DNA from: Ornithinimicrobium cerasi
Lineage (GTDB): Bacteria; Actinomycetota; Actinomycetes; Actinomycetales; Dermatophilaceae
Direction of reading: 5' to 3'
Length of the DNA: 64,000 nucleotides
Assembly (NCBI RefSeq): GCF_003702705.1
Contig: NZ_QZMN01000006.1
Span: 124,001-188,000 of the forward strand
The notes under the pieces are model-generated. The model was not told the origin of the DNA, made no database searches, and saw only the letters and a program-made list of their open reading frames with translations. The translations under genes were made by a program, and so were the position numbers. Shown here in pieces: positions 18,176 through 27,334 of the stretch (its first letter is position 1; the number at the start of each line of letters is the position of its first letter).

Positions 18176-19170
18176 TCTGCACCCTCCAGCCGCCGTGAAA
18201 GATCGAGTATTTTCTGGGCCGTATGGTCCCAGCCGAACCGCGATCGGACCGCAGCGGGGTCGACCGGCACGACATCGTCGGAAACGACACGCCGGAGGCT
18301 GTCTCTGATGGACTCCACGTCCTTGGGGTCAAAATAAACGGCCCGTTCGGCGGCGATCCACCGGAATACAGGAATGTCGGATACGACCAACGGAGCTCCC
18401 AGGGCTGCTGCCTCGATGAGTGGCAGACCAAAGCCTTCATCCAGGCTGGGTACGACAACGGCGCGCGCGCCGCGGTAGAGAGACCACAGCTCGTCATCAG
18501 TCACGTATCCAAGCGATAGAATCCCGTCAGATTCGTCGATGAGGTGCTGGGACGCAGCAAACACGGTGCTGTTGGTACCGCCAACAACCACCAGAGAACA
18601 CTGGCGTCGTGCGTCCGAGGGGAGAGAAGAATACGCCTGGATCAGTCGGTCCAGGTTCTTGCGGGGGTCTGTCGACGCGACGGCCAACAGATAGGGGCGG
18701 CCGAGGGGCCACGGCCGCACCGTTTCGAGCGCCGGGGCAGTCACACCATTGGGAGCAATGACGGAAGGAGTTTCGTCACCAAAAAGGGCGATGTGGCGGC
18801 TGCGTGTGGCCTCGCTGACGAAGACCAGTCCTGACGCCCCGCGAATCTGAGCCTTCAGTACGGGGGCGTGGGTGACGACGTACTTCGGGGAGTACCATTC
18901 CGGATTGCTGAGCACGAAATGATCGTGCACGACCACCACGTGACACCGGTGCAACGCTGGGCCCCGGGAGGTGAGGGTGATGAGGACCTCGTCCCTGCCC
19001 CACAGCGACAAACCCTGCACCTGCGTCCAGGCCAGCCACCGGTTGGTGGAGATGCGCACCGGACGGGCAACCACCCCCGGATGTGTGAGTAGTCGACGGG
19101 TTACCTCGGAGGCGTATCGCTGCTGACCCGTTGTGCGCTGACCCTGCCAAGCCGCGTTAACGACGATCAT
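18172..19170 (-). CDS. GT4-family glycosyltransferase
   Basis: A 332-residue GT-B protein. Recognisable parts are the N-terminal GQQRYASEVTRRLL, the hinge YLLAVASTDPRKNLDRLIQA (the common PRKNL motif of mannosyl/rhamnosyl GT4 enzymes) and the donor site VVVPSLDEGFGLPLIEAAAL with both Glu residues. The ATG overlaps the stop of the upstream gene by 4 nt. Like 17180 it is somewhat AT-richer than the rest of the island. Predicted cytoplasmic, acting on the undecaprenyl-linked intermediate. Confidence 0.88.
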   Translation of the reverse strand: MIVVNAAWQGQRTTGQQRYASEVTRRLLTHPGVVARPVRISTNRWLAWTQVQGLSLWGRDEVLITLTSRGPALHRCHVVVVHDHFVLSNPEWYSPKYVVTHAPVLKAQIRGASGLVFVSEATRSRHIALFGDETPSVIAPNGVTAPALETVRPWPLGRPYLLAVASTDPRKNLDRLIQAYSSLPSDARRQCSLVVVGGTNSTVFAASQHLIDESDGILSLGYVTDDELWSLYRGARAVVVPSLDEGFGLPLIEAAALGAPLVVSDIPVFRWIAAERAVYFDPKDVESIRDSLRRVVSDDVVPVDPAAVRSRFGWDHTAQKILDLSRRLEGAE

Positions 19171-20288
19171 CGATCCTCCAGATGCGAGATGATCTTGGCG
19201 AAGTCAGCGACTCGCTCCGTCCAGTCGGGTGCTCCCGTCCGGGTGGACGTGACGGGAGGATCTGTCAACAGGGACGCCACCATTGGTGGAAAGCCAGCAC
19301 CGCTTCTGACGTGCACCAGAGGAGAGTCAGAGTCTCGGAAGCCGGGAACTGCTGTGGCCACGACGGGCCGACCAGACGCTTGATACTCGTACGCCTTGAT
19401 GGGGTCCAAGCTTTCGGTGAAGTCGCTCTGGACGTGTGGGACTACAAGAACAGCGGCGTGCTGAAGGTAGGCGGGGACCGATGACGCGGGACGCCGCCCG
19501 AGCAACTGCACCCCGCCCTCCGCGAGGGCATTCACCTCTGCGTTTTCCAGGGCAATAGGACCGAGAAGGAGCAGTTCACCGACGCCCCTGACCGCCTTTG
19601 CCGTCTCGATGCAGAGGCCGATGTCAAGACGATCACGGTGGAGGGTGCCGACATAGAGCGCGTAGGGCCCCTTAGGCAGGTCGTTGGGTCGCGCGTGGAT
19701 CTGTGCGTAGGCGCACGTGTCCACGGCGTTGGGGATCAGAACGGTGGACTTGCTCCCGGCGGTCTTGCTCTGCAACGCCCGCGAGCAGACCACGACGACA
19801 TCCACGTGCTCGAGCAGCCGGCGTTCCTGCGCTGCCGTGCGATCCGCCTCTCTTCGTGGCCGCTCCGCTGCCAACCAGTCGTCGGTGATGTCATAGAGGG
19901 TGCGCCAGCGTGTCAGGTCGACCACCTCAGCCCCTTGCGGATCGTTGACCCAGAGGAGCGGGAGGTCGAAGCCCAGTTTCTGAGCGACCTGCACGACTCG
20001 GCGCGCTCTTCTGGTGTCACCCCCCGGGTCTATTCGACGTGGCAGCCATTTGGTCCCCTGGTAGGCCCATAGGCGCCCTTTGACTCCCTCCAGGTCGTGC
20101 ACCTGCCTCAACCCGGTCCCTCGAGTGCGTGGCAACTTCTGCTTCCACGCGTGCAGGGGGTCCTCCGGTGGCTCGACGAAGAGCACCCTGAGATCCGCCC
20201 TCGTCTTCAGGAGGCCGGCGATCACGTGCTGATTGCGACGCCACACCTCATCCCACGCCTCCAGCGAGATCACCACGAGATCTGTCAC
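19167..20288 (-). CDS. GT4-like glycosyltransferase
   Basis: GTG 20288 is chosen because it overlaps the upstream stop by 4 nt (GTGA) as at every other junction in this operon; the longer frame to 20393 lies in the upstream gene. The 373-residue product starts TDLVVISLEAWDEVWRRNQ and contains YDITDDWLAAERP, PNAVDTC, YALYVGTLHRDRLDIGLCIE and VPHVQSDFTESLDPIKAYEY, the arrangement seen in GT4 or GT1-like proteins that resemble UDP-galactopyranose/teichuronic-type transferases. The SLDPIKAYEYQASGRPVV block corresponds to the donor-binding site. Function inferred from family and context. Confidence 0.8.
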   Translation of the reverse strand: MTDLVVISLEAWDEVWRRNQHVIAGLLKTRADLRVLFVEPPEDPLHAWKQKLPRTRGTGLRQVHDLEGVKGRLWAYQGTKWLPRRIDPGGDTRRARRVVQVAQKLGFDLPLLWVNDPQGAEVVDLTRWRTLYDITDDWLAAERPRREADRTAAQERRLLEHVDVVVVCSRALQSKTAGSKSTVLIPNAVDTCAYAQIHARPNDLPKGPYALYVGTLHRDRLDIGLCIETAKAVRGVGELLLLGPIALENAEVNALAEGGVQLLGRRPASSVPAYLQHAAVLVVPHVQSDFTESLDPIKAYEYQASGRPVVATAVPGFRDSDSPLVHVRSGAGFPPMVASLLTDPPVTSTRTGAPDWTERVADFAKIISHLEDR

Positions 20289-21289
20289 CCGAGCAGCTCC
20301 TCGTAGACCGAGCGCGTCTCCGTCGCCTGGCGGTGCGGGGTGAAGCGATCCCGTTGTGCGGCCTGCAGACGCTCGCCGTAGACCTGTCGCCAAGGCGCAT
20401 CTATGGCGAGCCTGCGTAGCAACTTGGCGGCGTCTTGCGCGGAACCGGGTGGGAACAACGCCGCGCCGTCGACCGGTCCGACCGACTCGAGATGCCCACC
20501 TGCTGCACTAGCCACCACCGGCAACCCGCAAGCCATCGCCTCGACGACGCTAAGCCCGAAAGGCTCGGCGGGCGCCGTCGCCAGGAGGATGGAAGCCTGA
20601 TCCATGAGTGCGGACACGTCGTCGGAGAACCCCAGGAGGTCGACGTTCCCCTCAATCCCCAGTTCTGCTGTCCGTTCTCGCAAGAGCGCAACGTGGCTAC
20701 CGGTGCCGGCGATCACCAGGTGCCACCCCCCGTCCACGAGCCCCGACAGGGCGAATGCCTCCACGGCGAGTGCGGTCTGCTTCTCGGGCTCCAGCCGCTG
20801 GCACACCAGCACGATCCGCTCCCGGGCAGGGGCAAGCGGCCTCTCGGGGACTCCTGCGTAGATCACTGTGCTTTCACCGTCGATAGCACTCGCGACGTAC
20901 CTGCTCACGGCTATCTGACGGGCAGTGCGCCGACGAATGATCGGGGAGGCCAGCCTGCCAGCCCATGACCTGCCCCGGCGCGCCGCGAAGTGTCGTGTGA
21001 CGACGCAGGGGCGCCGAACGAGCGCCAGCGTCGCCGCGGTCTCAGCGGCAGTCATGTGAGTGTGGACGACGTCACCCCCCCCTAAACGCCTGAGCGCGGC
21101 ACCGACCTCCGCCGTCGTCCTGGCTGGCAGGTGGAGCACCTCCGGGCCGAGCTCGCTCTCCATCTTGTGAGGGGCTCCTCCGATCACCCGGACCTCATCT
21201 CCCAGCGCCGCCTGGGCTCGAGCGAGCACGACGATGTGCCTCTCAACACCCGCGAACGCGTCTGAGCGGACGGCATGAACGACCTTCAC
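20285..21289 (-). CDS. GT4-family glycosyltransferase
   Basis: The start is GTG 21289, within the stop of the upstream gene (GTGA); sequence further upstream belongs to that gene. The 334-residue enzyme reads KVVHAVRSDAFAGVERHIVV at the N-terminus and has IVLVCQRLEPEKQTALAVEA at the hinge and APAEPFGLSVVEAMACGLPV at the donor site. VVHTHMTAAETAATLA corresponds to the conserved GT4 'HxH' region. It is one of four consecutive GT4-type genes in the operon, so several different glycosidic bonds are likely made in one repeat. Confidence 0.88.
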   Translation of the reverse strand: MKVVHAVRSDAFAGVERHIVVLARAQAALGDEVRVIGGAPHKMESELGPEVLHLPARTTAEVGAALRRLGGGDVVHTHMTAAETAATLALVRRPCVVTRHFAARRGRSWAGRLASPIIRRRTARQIAVSRYVASAIDGESTVIYAGVPERPLAPARERIVLVCQRLEPEKQTALAVEAFALSGLVDGGWHLVIAGTGSHVALLRERTAELGIEGNVDLLGFSDDVSALMDQASILLATAPAEPFGLSVVEAMACGLPVVASAAGGHLESVGPVDGAALFPPGSAQDAAKLLRRLAIDAPWRQVYGERLQAAQRDRFTPHRQATETRSVYEELLG

Positions 21290-22410
21290 ACCGTCGACCC
21301 CGTCTGCAGGCTGGCCATTCGGGTGAGGTAGGCCTTCGCGACCTCCGCCCAGGTCAAGCTCTGCACTGCCTCCCGCGCCGCGCGCCGGCATCCTGGTGCA
21401 GGAAGCAACTCCACATCCTGTATGCGCCTCGCGATGTCGTGCGGTGAGCCCGTGGTCAGATAGCCGTTGTGCCCGGGATCGATCACGTCGGGGGCACAAC
21501 CCACTGGTGTGGAGATCACAGGCAATCCGGAGGCGAGCGCCTCGGTCACGACCAGTCCGTAGCTCTCGTAGGCGCTGGGCTGCACCAGAACGTCTGAGGC
21601 CCAGTAGTAGGCTGCGGGGCTGGTCGCCCCGACCAGGTGGCAGCGGTCGCCCAGTCGCGCGACGCGCTCGTCGTTCCGCAACTGAGCAAGGGCCTTCTGG
21701 TCTCCACCCACCACAACGAGGTGATGGTGCGGAGGAAGGAGCAGGAGTGCCTCGACAAGACTGAGCAGTCCTTTCCTACCGAACTCATGACCGACGAAGA
21801 GCACTGCGTTGTCGTCCTCCTGAAGCCTCAACGTGGCTCGCACCTCGCTTCGCTCAATCTCCGACGGTGGGCGGTAGACGTCAAGGTCGACTCCGTTGGG
21901 GATCACCCAGGTGGTCGATCCAACACTCCCGAAGGTCGTGCGCAGCAAGTCGTCCTCCACCGACGAGAGATTGACCACCGCGCTGTGTACTCGAGAGCGG
22001 TAGCGGAGACAGTCACGAGTGGTGGTGAAAAGGTGAAGGGGATTTCGCAGCAACCTGTACCACGCATGTCCCCGCGCCTGCATCGCCGCGACCAAGTTGC
22101 CGTGGTTCACGTAAACATCCCCAGCCAGGACATCGTTGTGACAGACAATGATGGTCCCGGGGGGTGAGCTGGCTAGGTGTCGCCGCGCCAGCACGGTGCC
22201 TACTGTCGAGAACCACAGCACCCTGGCAGCGAGCGCTCCCTTTTCCGCGATGCCGGTCAGGCCGGTAGGGATCCACCCGCCCCGAGCCTCGACCAGGGTG
22301 AATCGGGTGACGTCGTGCCCAGCGGCCTTCCACTCCCGTTCCAGATGGAAAGCGACCGCGCCCACACCGGTTCCGGGCCCGACGTGGGGAGCGATTTGCA
22401 CGATCCTCAT
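21286..22410 (-). CDS. GT4-family glycosyltransferase
   Basis: The 374-residue protein begins MRIVQIAPHVGPGTGVGAVA, with the glycine-rich first loop of GT4 enzymes, and has VLFVGHEFGRKGLLSLVEAL and PSAYESYGLVVTEALASGLP as the hinge and donor motifs. YVNHGNLVAAMQARG is an acceptor-side element shared by some mannosyl and fucosyl transferases. Its ATG overlaps the stop of the polymerase/ligase gene upstream by 4 nt. Confidence 0.88.
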   Translation of the reverse strand: MRIVQIAPHVGPGTGVGAVAFHLEREWKAAGHDVTRFTLVEARGGWIPTGLTGIAEKGALAARVLWFSTVGTVLARRHLASSPPGTIIVCHNDVLAGDVYVNHGNLVAAMQARGHAWYRLLRNPLHLFTTTRDCLRYRSRVHSAVVNLSSVEDDLLRTTFGSVGSTTWVIPNGVDLDVYRPPSEIERSEVRATLRLQEDDNAVLFVGHEFGRKGLLSLVEALLLLPPHHHLVVVGGDQKALAQLRNDERVARLGDRCHLVGATSPAAYYWASDVLVQPSAYESYGLVVTEALASGLPVISTPVGCAPDVIDPGHNGYLTTGSPHDIARRIQDVELLPAPGCRRAAREAVQSLTWAEVAKAYLTRMASLQTGSTV

Positions 22411-23732
22411 CGGACACCAGCAAGTCGGCGCTCGTTCGGGCGCTGGCTGGAGGACTGCGCCGCACCAACCGAGAAAGCGGCCGCACCGAGACTGACCCCG
22501 GCGACCAGGAAAGGAACCGAGACGCTGATACTCACCCAGAACAGGTCGAACTGCCCTTGGATCAGTCGGCTGAGCAAGAGCGCAAACGCCGCCGTCCCAA
22601 AGACCGGGTCTGTTCTCCAGAGCACGACAAGCATGCCGACGATCATCACGCCGAACCCCGCCAACCCGACAACGCCTGCGGTGGTCAGCACTTCCAGCGC
22701 CACGTGGGGAGGTTCGTACTGGATCGGCGCGCCCTCAGACCTCCAGAACCGCAAACCCCAGCCTAGCCACGGCCGCTCGAGGAAGACCGCATATGACTCG
22801 GCGTACCAGTCCAGTCGCTGGAACCAGGAGTTGTGCACGTTTCCCTCGGCCATCTGGTCTCTGGCGATGGTGGCGACCAATGCGATGACCGGCAGAATCC
22901 CGAGCAGCGCCAGCACGGACCGTCGGCGTTCGCCCTGCCCGCGGAAGGAGATGATGAGCAGGGCCACCGCCAGTGCCACCAATGCCTGGCGCGACTGGGA
23001 CACCAGGATCGCGGCGACAAAGACCCAGAAAGCCACTAGGGCTGGCCTCCGTGTCCACCCCATCCACGATGGGTGCGCATAGGCCAGAGCGGCCGCGAAC
23101 CCCAGAAGGGTGCCGATGAAGTTTTTGTGCATCGGCCAGGGCCAGCGCGGATACACCTCGCTGAGGTCACCACGCGCATACTGCTCTAGCCCTTGCGCGA
23201 TCGTGGGAAGCGCGAGAGCAAGGCAGGCCACGAGGAAGAATGTCAGGCCCAGACGCGCATGTCCGGTGGCACCAACGGCCCAACCGACCACGAGAGCACC
23301 TGTGACGAGGAGCCAGGCATGGATCCACTCCACGGTATTGAGGGAGAACGGGTTGGCGATGACGGTGAACATGGTCGCGGCCTGAAAGATCGCGTTGAGC
23401 CAGAGCATTCGCCGGAGAGGCTCGCTGAAGGGGCGGGGGGCGAACAGTACTGCTGGCCAAAAAGCGAGGCCGAGCATCCAGTCGGAGATCGTCATTTCAA
23501 CGGCCCCAGCACCGAATCGCTCGACCACCACAATGGCCGGCATGGCGAGCAGCGGAAGAAGCATGGGCTGGGCTACGGCAACGGTCAGGACGAGGAGGAC
23601 GACGACGCCGCCGACGACCAGCAGGGGTTGCTGTGGTATCGCGTACCCCACCACCAGGGCCAGTGCGAGCGCACCCAACATCATGAGAGCCATGGCGGGG
23701 AGCCGAAGCCGTTCACGCACCTGCTCATTCAT
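22407..23732 (-). CDS. O-antigen polymerase/ligase (Wzy/WaaL-like) membrane protein
   Basis: The 441-residue protein has at least ten hydrophobic helices, starting LPAMALMMLGALALALVVG, and the Wzy_C-type central block SQSRQALVALAVALL followed by a large periplasmic-type loop with Trp/Tyr residues (WFQRLDWYAES, RPWLGWGLRFW). HVALEVLTTAGVVGLAGFG supplies the conserved His/Glu element after the loop. Such proteins polymerise lipid-linked repeats or transfer the chain to an acceptor outside the membrane. The gene sits inside the glycosyltransferase operon with 4-nt overlaps on both sides. Polymerase is more likely than ligase in a Gram-positive, but this is inference. Confidence 0.82.
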   Translation of the reverse strand: MNEQVRERLRLPAMALMMLGALALALVVGYAIPQQPLLVVGGVVVLLVLTVAVAQPMLLPLLAMPAIVVVERFGAGAVEMTISDWMLGLAFWPAVLFAPRPFSEPLRRMLWLNAIFQAATMFTVIANPFSLNTVEWIHAWLLVTGALVVGWAVGATGHARLGLTFFLVACLALALPTIAQGLEQYARGDLSEVYPRWPWPMHKNFIGTLLGFAAALAYAHPSWMGWTRRPALVAFWVFVAAILVSQSRQALVALAVALLIISFRGQGERRRSVLALLGILPVIALVATIARDQMAEGNVHNSWFQRLDWYAESYAVFLERPWLGWGLRFWRSEGAPIQYEPPHVALEVLTTAGVVGLAGFGVMIVGMLVVLWRTDPVFGTAAFALLLSRLIQGQFDLFWVSISVSVPFLVAGVSLGAAAFSVGAAQSSSQRPNERRLAGVR

Positions 23733-25732
23733 GTGGCCACTCGCTCTCGGGTGGGCCGTTTGACCCCCACGCCCTCGACTCCCTTGGGGCCCCGCAGCAG
23801 TAGCATAGCCCGCACCCTTGCGCGGCGGCCACGCTCACCCGGCAGCACGACCGCCCGGGCAGCGGCGCCTATCAGTTGACCCGCACGCGCGTACTGCCAG
23901 CCCGAAGCGCCGAAGTGTTTGCGCAGGTAGCGCTCCTGACCGGCATAGAAGTGGGTCTCCCGCTGCAGCGGGTCGTTCGAAGTTCCTGCGCCGACGTGGA
24001 GGGCGGTCACCTCCGCCACGAGTCGGTGGTGCCAGCCCATGAGCGATGCCCGCTTCGCCCAGTCGGTCTCCTCGGCGTACAGGAAGAAGTCGTCGTCAAA
24101 GGGGCCCACCTGGTCCACTGCCCCCGCCCGAAGCAGCAGCACCGACCCGATGACGTAGTCCTGGTGCCGGTCGTTGAGTCGGCCCAGGCCCACGGCTTCG
24201 ATCCAGGACCGGGTCGGCGTCGGGAAAGGCCACACGACCCGTGTCGAGCGCCCATCGAGGTCGACCTGCGCGGGCGCGACGCTGGCGAGGTCGGGGTCCG
24301 TGCGGAGGACTCGATGCAGCTGGCGCACGCCGTCGGCATCGACAACCGCATCGGGATTGAGCAGCAGCACGTCGGTGCCGGGTGTCTGGCGATCAGCCAA
24401 GGCGTGGTTGACACCTGCGGCGAAGCCGCCGTTCCACCCTGGGTCCAGATAGCGGACGCCCAGATCTGCGCACAAGTCGCGGATCTCCTGCAGGGAGGAG
24501 TTGTCCACCACCGTGACGGCCAGCTCGCGGACCGGCTCCAGTGCTGTGCGCAGCAGGTCGGCCGAGCCGTAGGCGACGACCACAACCTCCGGGTCCGACG
24601 TGTCCGCGACGTCGCTGCGGCTCGAGTGCGTCATCCGGCGGTAGACCTCGTCGTAGCGTCGGGCCACCTGCCCCCAGGAGCACTCCTGAGCGTGCTCCAG
24701 ACCCGCCTTCCGCAGCCGCTCCCAGAGGCCAGGCTCGCGGCATACGCGCAGCAGTGCCGCACCGAGCGCGCCCGGGTCGCCCTCCGGCACCAGCAGCCCC
24801 GCCTTCCCGACGACGTCGGGCAGCGCGCCGCTCTGGCTCACGACCACCGGCACCCCCGCGGCCATCGCCTCGACGACGACCCGGCCGAACTGCTCGACCC
24901 ATCCCGGTGTTGTCAGCGAGGGCACCGCCAGCACGTCCATCGTCTGCAGCAACCCCGGTAACTCATCCTGGGTCGCGGTGCCGGCGAAGCGCACGCGCTC
25001 CCTGAGCCCGGGCTCGGCGGCGCGCTGCCGCAGCTCGTCCCCCTGGGGTCCGGCACCGACCACGGTGAGTGCCAGCTCGGGGTGGGCGGCCACGGCGTCG
25101 AGCAGCACGTCCACCCCCTTGTGCGGAGCGAGCCGACCGACATACCCCACCTGCACAGGCGATTCCTTGACCGGTGGCTGACGGTCTGCCGGGTAGAACC
25201 GCTCGACGTCGACCCCCAGCGGGATGACGTCGGGCACTCCTGGGAAGCCCTTGCGTCGGCAGATCTCGCCCGCCTCGGTGTTGCAGACGATGACGGCGCT
25301 CGCGTGCCGCAACGCCCAGCGCTCCCACCAGCGGAAGGGCAGGGGGTAACGCTTCTCGAGGTTCTGCGCGGAGTAGAGGGCGTACGGGGCGCGGTTGCGT
25401 CGCAGCCGGCGGATCACCAGCGCCTGGAGCGTCGAGACGGCGAACGGCTCCTCGTGAAGGTCGATCAAGTCCCACCGCTCACCCATCGCGCGCCACAGCG
25501 GTCGCGGGTCGTAGGCGAACAACGCCGGATGCGTCCCTACGGTCGAGACCGGGACCACGGAGCCCACGGGCTCCATGGCGTGCGGGGTCAGGGTGAGGAC
25601 CGTCCCGCCCTCGTTCCAGCGACGCGCGGACAGTAGGCGCACGTCGTGGCCCAGCCCCCGCAGCCCACGCTCCCGCGCCCTCCATGCCGTCATCACCCCG
25701 CTGTGGAACAAGCGGAGTACGCGCATGCGCAT
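23729..25732 (-). CDS. bifunctional glycosyltransferase: GT4 domain fused to GT2 domain
   Basis: The 667-residue product has two complete catalytic modules. Residues 1-370 form a GT4 enzyme (VQVGYVGRLAPHKGVDVLLD, then QFGRVVVEAMAAGVPVVVSQ). Residues 380-640 form a GT2 module of the rhamnosyltransferase type (EVVVVAYGSADLL, VTVVDNSS, GWNGGFAAGVNHAL, DVLLLNPDAVVDADG, FFLYAEETDWAKRA). The linker is short and polar. The fusion suggests that two successive sugars are added without release. It is the first gene of the seven-gene operon, and its start (ATG 25732 or 25726) lies 45 bp from the divergent kinase gene. Confidence 0.88.
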   Translation of the reverse strand: MRMRVLRLFHSGVMTAWRARERGLRGLGHDVRLLSARRWNEGGTVLTLTPHAMEPVGSVVPVSTVGTHPALFAYDPRPLWRAMGERWDLIDLHEEPFAVSTLQALVIRRLRRNRAPYALYSAQNLEKRYPLPFRWWERWALRHASAVIVCNTEAGEICRRKGFPGVPDVIPLGVDVERFYPADRQPPVKESPVQVGYVGRLAPHKGVDVLLDAVAAHPELALTVVGAGPQGDELRQRAAEPGLRERVRFAGTATQDELPGLLQTMDVLAVPSLTTPGWVEQFGRVVVEAMAAGVPVVVSQSGALPDVVGKAGLLVPEGDPGALGAALLRVCREPGLWERLRKAGLEHAQECSWGQVARRYDEVYRRMTHSSRSDVADTSDPEVVVVAYGSADLLRTALEPVRELAVTVVDNSSLQEIRDLCADLGVRYLDPGWNGGFAAGVNHALADRQTPGTDVLLLNPDAVVDADGVRQLHRVLRTDPDLASVAPAQVDLDGRSTRVVWPFPTPTRSWIEAVGLGRLNDRHQDYVIGSVLLLRAGAVDQVGPFDDDFFLYAEETDWAKRASLMGWHHRLVAEVTALHVGAGTSNDPLQRETHFYAGQERYLRKHFGASGWQYARAGQLIGAAARAVVLPGERGRRARVRAMLLLRGPKGVEGVGVKRPTRERVAT

Positions 25733-25777
25733 AGACTACGTGTCATCCGTCTTATTTCCTCACGGGAGGAGGGCCCC
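25733..25777. promoter_or_regulatory. 45-bp divergent intergenic region
   Basis: Only 45 bp separate the seven-gene glycan operon (minus) from the intact Wzz/BY-kinase gene (plus). It contains a GGGAGGAGGG ribosome site (25764-25773) for the kinase and a short AT-rich stretch (CTTATTTCCT). Any promoters for the two units must lie in each other's coding sequence or overlap here. No consensus box is convincing. Confidence 0.3.
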
Positions 25778-27295
25778 GTGACGGTCCGTGACTTCCTGAA
25801 CTCGCTCCGCCACCGCTGGCGGATCGTGCTGGCCACCATGCTAGTCGTCGTCGCGGCGACGGCCTGGGTAACGCTTCAGACCCAGCCGATCTACCAGTCC
25901 AGCTCGCGGGTCTACCTGCTGGCGAACAACCAGACTGACGCCTCCAACGTGTACAACATGCCCGCGGCCGAGCTAGAGACCATCATCCAGGTCGCCACCT
26001 CCCCCATCGTGCTGGAGCCCGTGCGAGAGCAGCTGGGGCTATCGCCGGCCGAACCCCTCACGGTCAGTGCCAGCCGCGCTGGTGAAACGCCACTCCTCGA
26101 CGTCACCGTGCGTGCCCGGAGCGCCCAGGTAGCGGCCGACGCGGCGACCTCCGTCCCCCAGAACCTCGCGGCTGTTGCCCGCAGCTTCTCCCCCATGCTT
26201 CAGAGCAGCGGCAGCTCCGTCACCGCCGAGGTCGTGATCCCGGCCGCGGTGCCATCGGCACCGGTCGAGCCGGATGTCACCCGCAACCTCAGCCTGGGGG
26301 CGCTGGCCGGTCTCATGCTCGGTATGGCGTTCGCTATTGCTCGGCAGGCACTGGACCAACGTGTCCGCAGCACCGCGGACCTGGAATCGATTAGCGACCG
26401 GCCGGTGCTCAGCACCATCCCGCTACGCAAAGGCGACGACGACCACGGCATCTACCTAGAGATCGACCCGTTCGGTCCGCAGGCTGAGGCCGTCCGCCAA
26501 TTGCGCACGAACATGATGTTCGTAGACGTCACGACTGGCAAGCACTCGTTCGTCATCAGCTCCACCCTGCCCGGTGAGGGCAAGACGACGACGGCGGTCA
26601 ACCTCGCGCTGGCCATGTCGGACGCCGGCACCAAGGTGCTCCTCATCGACGCCGACCTGCGTCACCCGTCCGTCGCGACCAACCTCGGCCTGGAGGGGGC
26701 AGTCGGGCTGACGACCGTGCTGCTCGGCGAGGCCGAAGTCGAGGACGTCACCCAGCGCTGGGGTGGCACGAACCTGCACGTGCTCACCTCCGGAGACGTC
26801 CCACCCAACCCGAGCGAGTTGTTGGGCTCAGCGAAGATGCATGCGCTGTTCGACGCTCTTGTCAAGACGTACGACTTCATCCTCGTCGATGCCCCGCCAG
26901 TCCTGCCGGTCACCGACGCCATGGTTATCGAGAAGCTCACCGGCGGGCTGCTCATGGTTGTCGCCAGCGGGGAGACCCGAAAGCGGCACGTCCACGAGGC
27001 GCTACGCGTCCTCTCGACCACGGAGAGCCACGTTGCTGGGTTCGTCCTGACGAAGACGCCGCCAAAGCCCGCCGCCTATTACAGCTATTACACCGGTGAG
27101 GACGCCAGCACCAAGCCGGACGGTCCCCGTCGCAGGCGGCGGCGCCCCTCCGCACGGGATCGGCGGATGGCCAAGTCGCACCCACACGCCGAGGCGGCGG
27201 CCAACGCACGCATGGAACGCATCGCCACCGAGGACGACCGGGGATCCGGGGAACTGCGCAGCCGCCCGAGGGTGGACCGGCGCACCACTCGTTGA
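25778..27295 (+). CDS. Wzz-domain BY-kinase, polysaccharide copolymerase and tyrosine kinase
   Basis: GTG 25778 follows a strong GGGAGGAGGG site. The 505-residue protein has a membrane helix at 16-33, an extracytoplasmic Wzz part, a second helix at 171-188 and a cytoplasmic kinase with Walker A (262-271, STLPGEGKTTT), A' (287-293, LLIDADL), Walker B (367-373, FILVDAP) and a Tyr cluster at 434-438 (YYSYY) that should be the autophosphorylation site. The last 60 residues are strongly basic. Proteins of this kind set polysaccharide chain length and couple it to export. It is the intact paralogue of the broken gene at 4025, and a matching phosphatase is not visible. Confidence 0.92.
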   Translation: MTVRDFLNSLRHRWRIVLATMLVVVAATAWVTLQTQPIYQSSSRVYLLANNQTDASNVYNMPAAELETIIQVATSPIVLEPVREQLGLSPAEPLTVSASRAGETPLLDVTVRARSAQVAADAATSVPQNLAAVARSFSPMLQSSGSSVTAEVVIPAAVPSAPVEPDVTRNLSLGALAGLMLGMAFAIARQALDQRVRSTADLESISDRPVLSTIPLRKGDDDHGIYLEIDPFGPQAEAVRQLRTNMMFVDVTTGKHSFVISSTLPGEGKTTTAVNLALAMSDAGTKVLLIDADLRHPSVATNLGLEGAVGLTTVLLGEAEVEDVTQRWGGTNLHVLTSGDVPPNPSELLGSAKMHALFDALVKTYDFILVDAPPVLPVTDAMVIEKLTGGLLMVVASGETRKRHVHEALRVLSTTESHVAGFVLTKTPPKPAAYYSYYTGEDASTKPDGPRRRRRRPSARDRRMAKSHPHAEAAANARMERIATEDDRGSGELRSRPRVDRRTTR

Positions 27296-27300
27296 CCGGG

Positions 27301-27334
27301 TCCTTCAATTGCGTGGCTCAACGCGGTTGAAGGA
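27301..27334. terminator. hairpin between BY-kinase and convergent PqqD-like gene
   Basis: TCCTTCAA (27301-27308) pairs with TTGAAGGA (27327-27334), with an inner GCGT/ACGC stem. The stop codon of the PqqD-like gene is in the loop. It probably ends transcription from both sides. Confidence 0.5.
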
